From: Streptococcus respiraculi
GTDB taxonomy: Bacteria; Bacillota; Bacilli; Lactobacillales; Streptococcaceae
NCBI RefSeq assembly: GCF_003595525.1
Contig: NZ_CP022681.1
Coordinates: forward strand, 1-26,370
DNA: 26,370 bases
Reading direction: 5' to 3'
Shown here: piece by piece, positions 22,234-26,370 of the stretch
Numbering within the stretch: the stretch's first letter is position 1
How the letters are laid out: every line of letters starts with the position of its first letter
The notes under the pieces: model-generated
What the model was told of the DNA's origin: nothing
What the model saw: the letters and a program-made list of their open reading frames with translations, nothing else
The model's database searches: none
Translations under genes and position numbers: made by a program

Positions 22234-22800
22234 ATGAAGCGAGTTGAGCCGATTAGAGACACAGATGATATTGAGCGTTTGAAAGACTATCTACGTTCTC
22301 GTAGTGAACGGGATTACGTGCTGATCATGTGCGGTCTTTATTCAGGACTTCGGATTAGCGATATTGTACCTCTGCAAGTAAAGCAAGTAACTGGCGATCG
22401 TATTGAGATAGTCGAAAAAAAGACAGGCAAAGTCAAGAAGTTTGCAATCAATGATGAATTAAGAAAGGCACTCAATCATTATATAAAGCAGAATGATTTG
22501 AAAGGATACGACTATCTCTTTCCCAGCAAAAAGAAACAGCGAGCAAATGGAGTTCGGATTGCTCACATTGGTCGAGTGGCTGCTTACCAGATATTCAAGA
22601 AGGCTGCAAACCATATCGGTCTAACGAATATCGGCACTCACTCGATGAGAAAGACTTTTGGCTATCATTTCTACAATCAGACTGGCAATGTAGTTTTATT
22701 GATGGAGTTGTTTAATCATTCATCACCAGACATTACATTAATTTATATTGGCTATAAGCAAGATGAATTGGATGAAGCGATGCTTAATTTTAGCTATTAA
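22234..22800 (+). CDS. Second tyrosine recombinase (XerC/D-like)
   Basis: A 188-residue protein consisting of just the catalytic domain. Catalytic residues seen: Arg40 in YSGLRISDIV, Lys in EKKTGKVKK, His136-x-x-Arg139 in THSMRKTFGYHF, His162 in FNHSSPDI and Tyr171 in TLIYIGYKQ. No arm-binding domain. AAAGGAGG fixes ATG 22234; the in-frame ATG at 22174 lies in the terminator. Such short recombinases are frequent between ArpU and the packaging genes of streptococcal and lactococcal phages, separate from the true integrase. The role (dimer resolution or packaging-linked) is not known. Confidence 0.88.
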   Translation: MKRVEPIRDTDDIERLKDYLRSRSERDYVLIMCGLYSGLRISDIVPLQVKQVTGDRIEIVEKKTGKVKKFAINDELRKALNHYIKQNDLKGYDYLFPSKKKQRANGVRIAHIGRVAAYQIFKKAANHIGLTNIGTHSMRKTFGYHFYNQTGNVVLLMELFNHSSPDITLIYIGYKQDELDEAMLNFSY

Positions 22801-22931
22801 AAGGCTATCTATTTAACACAATGAGAATTTGTAAATAAGAAAATAGAAAAACACGGAAGATACTTAGAGAGAGTAAGAGAGACGAACTGTGAATTTTATT
22901 TAACAGAATATAAGATATGTTAAATATAGCA

Positions 22932-22984
22932 CCTTAAAAAATACCTTCCCTATACTTAAAAAAATACCTCTACCTTAAAAAACG
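22932..22984 (+). repeat. A-tract direct repeats before the HNH gene
   Basis: Three imperfect copies of CTTAAAAAATACCT (near 22933, 22955 and 22974; spacing about 20-22 bp) in an otherwise gene-free, AT-rich 200 bp. Phased A-tracts bend DNA; they could be terminase-binding sites next to cos or a promoter UP region. Confidence 0.5.
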
Positions 22985-22996
22985 AAAGGAGCCCCT

Positions 22997-23332
22997 ATGC
23001 AAGCAAGAGCAGACCGCAAAGGAAAACACCGGGTGGCCTTTGAAAAGAACAAGAAGGTTATTTTAAAAACTCGTAATACTTGTGGTATCTGTGGTAATCC
23101 AGTTGATAAGAGTTTGAGGTATCCTCATCCACTCAGTCCAGTAATTGACCACATCATTCCAGTCATCAAGAATGGTCATCCATCAGACATAGATAACTTA
23201 CAGCTTGCGCATTGGCAATGTAATAGACAGAAGTCTGATAAGTTGTATGCTGATGAGCGAGCAAGTGATACAAAAGTGATTGGAAATCGCAATCTTCCAC
23301 AGAGTTGCGATTGGACTTTATACAAAGGATAA
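22997..23332 (+). CDS. HNH endonuclease of the packaging module
   Basis: A 111-residue HNH nuclease. The zinc-ribbon and active site are visible: Cys29 and Cys32 in CGICG, Asp51-His52 in VIDHIIPVIKNG, then LQLAHWQCNRQKS with His72, Cys75 and Asn76. In cos phages a free HNH protein next to the terminase genes helps it cut and package DNA (known for the HK97-type group). The start ATG follows AAAGGAG. The ending GNRNLPQSCDWTLYKG is typical and complete. Here the terminase genes that should follow are absent. Confidence 0.9.
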   Translation: MQARADRKGKHRVAFEKNKKVILKTRNTCGICGNPVDKSLRYPHPLSPVIDHIIPVIKNGHPSDIDNLQLAHWQCNRQKSDKLYADERASDTKVIGNRNLPQSCDWTLYKG

Positions 23333-23385
23333 TGCAATGAAAATGTATAGAGATGAAAAAATGAAAATCTTGCAGTCTTGTCAGA

Positions 23386-23424
23386 AAGGGGGGGATACCA
23401 CCCTCCCCTTAGAGGCTCGCGAGC
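23386..23424. other. GC-rich hairpin and palindrome, candidate cos site
   Basis: Hairpin AAGGGGGGG / CCTCCCCTT (23386-23394 with 23402-23410, one mismatch) followed by the perfect palindrome GCTCGCGAGC (23415-23424). It stands out in AT-rich DNA. It lies after the HNH gene, where cos is expected in phages of this type. The ends cannot be mapped from sequence. An open frame (from ATG 23337) reads through it but is unlikely to be a gene. Confidence 0.5.
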
Positions 23425-23470
23425 TTCACGCCGTCACTATGCATTTTTTCTCGTGCCAAATGAAAGGAAA

Positions 23471-24732
23471 ATGGAAATTGGAACTAAAAGGGATTAGTTA
23501 TCTTAGATCTAAGCTGTCTTCGGTGAAGCAACGGGTGGATTTGAGGTATAAGCAGTATGCGATGCAACATCAGGAGTCTCCGATAGGGATTACGATTCCA
23601 GCGGAGATTCGTAGGCAGTATCAGGCTGTTCTTGGTTGGTGTGCGAAGGGTGTGGATAGCTTGGCAGACAGGCTGGTCTTTCGTGAGTTTGCCAATGATG
23701 ATTTTGAGGTGAATGACATCTTTCGGCAGAACAATCCGGATGTCTTTTTTGATAGTGTGGTTTTGTCTGCTTTGATTGGGGCTTGTAGTTTTGTCTATGT
23801 CTCAAAGGGAGAAGACGGTGAGCCTCGGTTACAGGTTATTGAGGCAAGCAATGCGACGGGTATTCTTAGTCCGATTACGGGGGTTGTTGACGGAAGGATA
23901 TGCAGTCTTACAGCGTGATGAGTATGGTAGGCCTTTGCAAGAAGCCTACTTTACATCGGATTGGACGCTTTATATTCAGAATGGGAAGCATACTCCTGTC
24001 AAGAATGAGACTGGGGTTCCTTTGCTGGTGCCGATTATTCATCGTCCTGATGCGGTGCGTCCGTTTGGTCGTTCTCGGATTACGAGGGCTGGGATGTACT
24101 ATCAGAGGTATGCGAAGCGTACGTTGGAGCGGGCTGATGTGACGGCGGAGTTTTATTCGTTTCCGCAGAAGTATGTTTTGGGGACGGATCCTGATATGGA
24201 GAAGTTGGATAAATGGCAGGCGACGGTTTCTAGTTTGTTGCAGTTTTCGAAGGACGAGGACGGGGACAAGCCAACGGTTGGTCAGTTTACGACTTCTAGC
24301 ATGTCGCCTTTTACGGAGCAATTGCGGACGGCAGCGGCTGGTTTTGCGGGTGAAATGGGCTTGACCTTGGATGATTTGGGCTTTGTGTCGGATAATCCGT
24401 CATCGGTCGAGGCTATCAAGGCAAGTCATGAGAATTTGCGGTTGGCTGGTCGGAAGGCGCAACGGTCGCTCGGGTCTGGGTTGTTAAATGTGGCCTATGT
24501 GGCGGCGTGTTTGCGTGATGGATACCCTTATTTACGTAGCCAGTTCATGAAGTTGGTTCCGAAGTGGGAGCCGTTATTCGAAGCGGATGCGACAACCTTG
24601 ACTATGCTGGGTGATGGTGTCATTAAAATCAATCAGTCCTTGCCTGGTTATATCACTGGGGAGACAATCCGTGATTTGACGGGTATTCGTGGGGATGAGT
24701 CGGCTGTGCCGGTGGTTCCAAGGAGAAGGTAG
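23471..24732 (+). CDS. Portal protein (SPP1 gp6-like), frameshifted
   Basis: The portal forms the ring through which DNA enters the head. Recognised parts: RSKLSSVKQRVDLRYKQYAM, EIRRQYQAVLGWCAKGVDSL, FDSVVLSALIGACSFVYVSK, then EYGRPLQEAYFTSDWTLYIQ and GRSRITRAGMYYQRYAKRTL. The central part changes frame at the G5 run 23879-23883; with one G fewer it reads SPITGLLTEGYAVLQRD. At the start, one A fewer at 23486-23489 gives the natural opening MEIGTKGISYLRSKL from ATG 23471. Both corrections together give a 419-residue protein, a normal size. As read, frame 3 runs to 23918 and frame 1 to 24732. Upstream terminase genes are missing. Confidence 0.87.
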
Positions 24733-25626
24733 ATGAATGAGGATATTGTACCGAACTTACTAGCGTCTATTCAGGCGGATTTTGAAAAGGCTTATGGCAA
24801 GAGTGAAGTGGTGGCGGCTGCTTTTGAGGCTTTGAAGGCTAAGCAAGCGACCTATAAGACGGTCAATGATTTGGCGATTGAGGTTGGCGAAATTTTGTCT
24901 GAGGCTCTGGGAGCTTCTCTAAGCGCCGATAAGTTGCCAGACGGTAAAATGTATTATAATATCGCGAAACGTTTGTTAGAGGAGACGCTGGGGCAGAATT
25001 TTGAGCTTGTCAGCGGTTATGCGAGAGATGTTCAGCAATTGTTAAATGAAAAGGCTGGTTTGGGCTTAAAAGCGCAAGTGCCGTCTTTGAATCAAGATAA
25101 GATTGACGGCTTGGTCAATCGTTTGTCTACCGCAGATGATTTCGAGAGTGTGAAATGGCTCTTGGGTGATCCAATTGTGACGTTTACGCAGGGGATTGTC
25201 GATGATGCTATTCAGGAAAATGTGGATTTTCATGCGAAAGTAGGGCTAAGTCCTAAGATTATCCGCAGGCATACGGGGCATTGTTGCGACTGGTGCCGGA
25301 ATTTGGCAGGGGTCTACAATTATCCAGATGTACCTAAAGACGTGTATCGGAGGCATGGCAATTGTCGGTGTACTGTTGACTACAAAACAGGCGATGGTAA
25401 AAGGAAAAATGTTTGGTCAAAAAAATGGAGTAAAGAAAGCGCTGATGTCTTGGAACAGCGTAAGCAAATAAATAGGGATATTCGTGATAATAACCGCAAG
25501 GAAGATATCAAAGAATTTAAGAAAATTGTCGAGGTTTTAGGTGCTAAAAATGCTCCCATATCAGTAGCAAAATTTCAAGATTTGAAGTATAATGATGGTG
25601 AGGGATATGAGCGTTTAAAAAGATAA
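24733..25626 (+). CDS. Minor head protein (SPP1 gp7-like)
   Basis: The open part is 297 residues. It has the head morphogenesis signature: FHAKVGLSPKIIRRHTGHCC, DWCRNLAGVYNYPDVPKDVY, RRHGNCRCTVDY (zinc-binding-like Cys/His set). The protein would be packaged in the head near the portal. The frame ends at 25626 (YERLKR stop), but one A fewer in the A5 run at 25617-25621 extends it into a toxin domain (next entry); with all four corrections the gene is 408 residues and ends at 25963. It begins immediately after the portal stop. Confidence 0.87.
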   Translation: MNEDIVPNLLASIQADFEKAYGKSEVVAAAFEALKAKQATYKTVNDLAIEVGEILSEALGASLSADKLPDGKMYYNIAKRLLEETLGQNFELVSGYARDVQQLLNEKAGLGLKAQVPSLNQDKIDGLVNRLSTADDFESVKWLLGDPIVTFTQGIVDDAIQENVDFHAKVGLSPKIIRRHTGHCCDWCRNLAGVYNYPDVPKDVYRRHGNCRCTVDYKTGDGKRKNVWSKKWSKESADVLEQRKQINRDIRDNNRKEDIKEFKKIVEVLGAKNAPISVAKFQDLKYNDGEGYERLKR

Positions 25627-25963
25627 GGTTTATATCCAAAAGAATTTCAATGATGGAACTTGGTTGGACAAAATTAATCCTGAAAAAACAGGCTCGCCAT
25701 ATTCAGTCGACGGCAGGGGACGGTAAAAGTTACTTTTTTTGATAGTGTAGATATTAATGCCTTGTATGATAAATATAAAAATGACAGGTAGTATTAGAGA
25801 ATTAAGAAATGGTACTAAAAGTTCTGATGAGAAAGTTGATTTAATTGAAACTGGCTTAGTTGGTATTGATTTTTTCACTGGAAAACCTGTTAATGCAATG
25901 ACAATTAAATATAGTAAAACAGGTGTACACTTAATACCAACTTACTATGAAAGGAGAGACTGA
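25622..25963 (+). pseudogene. Type-50 polymorphic toxin domain of the minor head protein, frameshifted
   Basis: Fragments in three frames join into one domain when one base is removed from each of the homopolymers A5 25617-25621, A6 25683-25688, T7 25734-25740 and A5 25777-25781. The joined text includes YIQKNFNDGTWLDKINPEKQ, ARHIQSTAGDGKSYFFDSVD, INALYDKYKMTGSIRELRNG and MTIKYSKTGVHLIPTYYERR. The pattern ARHI ... GKSYF ... YDKY.. TG ... KYSKTGVHLIP matches the polymorphic toxin type 50 (Ntox50, predicted nuclease) domain, a known C-terminal partner of such head proteins. As written, no intact toxin can be made. An ORF from 25757 holds the last 60 residues. The LSM gene overlaps the stop. Confidence 0.72.
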
Positions 25964-26151
25964 TGGATTTAAAACAGTACAACAATAAGCAAGTCCAGAT
26001 AACTGATGTAGATAATAAAATTTTTCAAGGTATTTGTATTTTTGAAGATAAAGACACATATGATGAAGAACAAGATGGTCTGTCAGTTAAGACAGGTTTT
26101 AAATGGGTTAAGATTTTTGAATCTGAAATCAAATCAATCGAATTAGTATAA
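25963..26151 (+). CDS. LSM-domain-like small protein
   Basis: A 62-residue protein: MDLKQYNNKQVQITDVDNKI, then a beta-rich core FQGICIFEDKDTYDEEQDGL and ending ESEIKSIELV. The pattern fits the LSM/Sm-like fold found right after toxin-tailed minor head proteins in streptococcal phages. ATG overlaps the toxin stop (TGATG) behind AAAGGAG, so translation is coupled. The coupling makes an immunity or chaperone role for the toxin domain attractive; this is inference. Confidence 0.72.
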   Translation: MDLKQYNNKQVQITDVDNKIFQGICIFEDKDTYDEEQDGLSVKTGFKWVKIFESEIKSIELV

Positions 26152-26152
26152 G

Positions 26153-26180
26153 GCACTTAGCATAATCTAGTGCTTTTCTT
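26153..26180 (+). terminator. Hairpin and T-run after the LSM-like gene
   Basis: GCACTTAG / CTAGTGC with one bulged T, six-base loop, then TTTTCTT. Partial termination before the next head genes is likely. Confidence 0.55.
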
Positions 26181-26198
26181 GTGCGCAAAGGAGGAAAA

Positions 26199-26297
26199 AT
26201 GTTATACACACTTTGGCAATTCGTTGCCTTTTTATTAGGTATTATATTAGCTGTACTTCTACTGGGAGTTCAGCTGTTGTTATTATTGCAGTTGTAA
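26199..26297 (+). CDS. 32-residue membrane micro-protein
   Basis: ATG at 26199 behind AAAGGAGG. MLYTLWQFVAFLLGIILAVL, then a Leu-rich end: a single hydrophobic helix. It is too short to name. The ribosome site is strong, and it stands between head genes. Confidence 0.52.
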   Translation: MLYTLWQFVAFLLGIILAVLLLGVQLLLLLQL

Positions 26298-26331
26298 AAG
26301 CTGTCTGTAAGGTAATGAGAGGAGAAAGATC

Positions 26332-26370
26332 ATGAACAAACGGATGAAAAAGAAGTGGTTGATACCACTT
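26332..26370 (+). CDS. Start of a further gene, cut by the window end
   Basis: ATG at 26332 behind GGAGAAAG opens MNKRMKKKWLIPL, a basic start followed by hydrophobic residues. Only 13 codons are present. Position suggests a small membrane or head gene, but it cannot be identified. Confidence 0.4.
   Translation, partial: MNKRMKKKWLIPL

Noticed and set aside
23337..23470. In-frame extension of the portal upstream through the GC-rich region
   Set aside because: The extra residues do not resemble a portal start, the DNA is a GC-rich hairpin region, and a natural start exists at 23471 after removing one homopolymer base.
23908..24321. A 137-codon minus-strand ORF opposite the portal gene
   Set aside because: Arg/Leu-rich shadow of the portal coding strand.

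Overview
The window is a stretch of a temperate siphovirus genome. The host is most likely a Streptococcus, with S. suis and relatives the closest fit by recognition. The evidence is the low GC, the strong AGGAGG-type ribosome sites, a lambdaSa2-style two-enzyme lysin, a phi LC3-type holin, an ArpU late regulator, a DUF1642 protein and a streptococcal Dit/tail-endopeptidase pair. No host chromosomal gene was recognised.

Layout. 1-5876: end of the tape measure gene, Dit and a 1054-residue tail-tip protein. 5892-8798: small tail-distal proteins, XhlA-like protein, holin, mini membrane protein and endolysin. 8800-9050: terminators and the probable attP. 9026-12622 (minus strand): integrase, a Schlafen AlbA_2/ATPase-fold protein and an S24 repressor. 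12650-12761: divergent repressor and early promoters. 12822-16687 (plus): small peptides, HTH regulators, a NUMOD4/HNH endonuclease and a 2 x 49 bp repeat of palindromes, interrupted by one minus-strand gene (14523-15218) for a nucleoside deoxyribosyltransferase-like protein. 16689-21622: replication genes (ParB-like protein, replisome organiser with an internal candidate origin, SSB, DUF3310, DUF1642 and many micro-proteins). 21696-23332: ArpU, a second tyrosine recombinase and an HNH packaging nuclease. 23386-23430: GC-rich hairpin and palindrome, a cos candidate. 23471-end: portal, minor head protein with a type-50 polymorphic toxin tail, an LSM-like protein and the start of the next head gene.

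Three things stand out. First, lysin and integrase are adjacent and the cos-like region is internal, so the sequence is a circular, excised or tandem form rather than a single integrated prophage. Second, nine genes-breaking events were found and all are one extra base in a homopolymer. Removing that base restores a sensible protein every time, which points to a systematic sequencing error or slippage rather than random decay. Third, no terminase gene lies between the HNH gene and the portal, where one is expected.

The genes form a standard temperate cycle: repressor and divergent promoters decide lysogeny; the early operon replicates DNA from an origin inside the initiator gene; ArpU probably turns on the late genes; head, tail and lysis genes follow. 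Accessory genes that may affect host or rival phages are the AlbA_2 protein (in the repressor operon), the deoxyribosyltransferase-like protein (own promoter) and the toxin-tailed head protein with its LSM partner.
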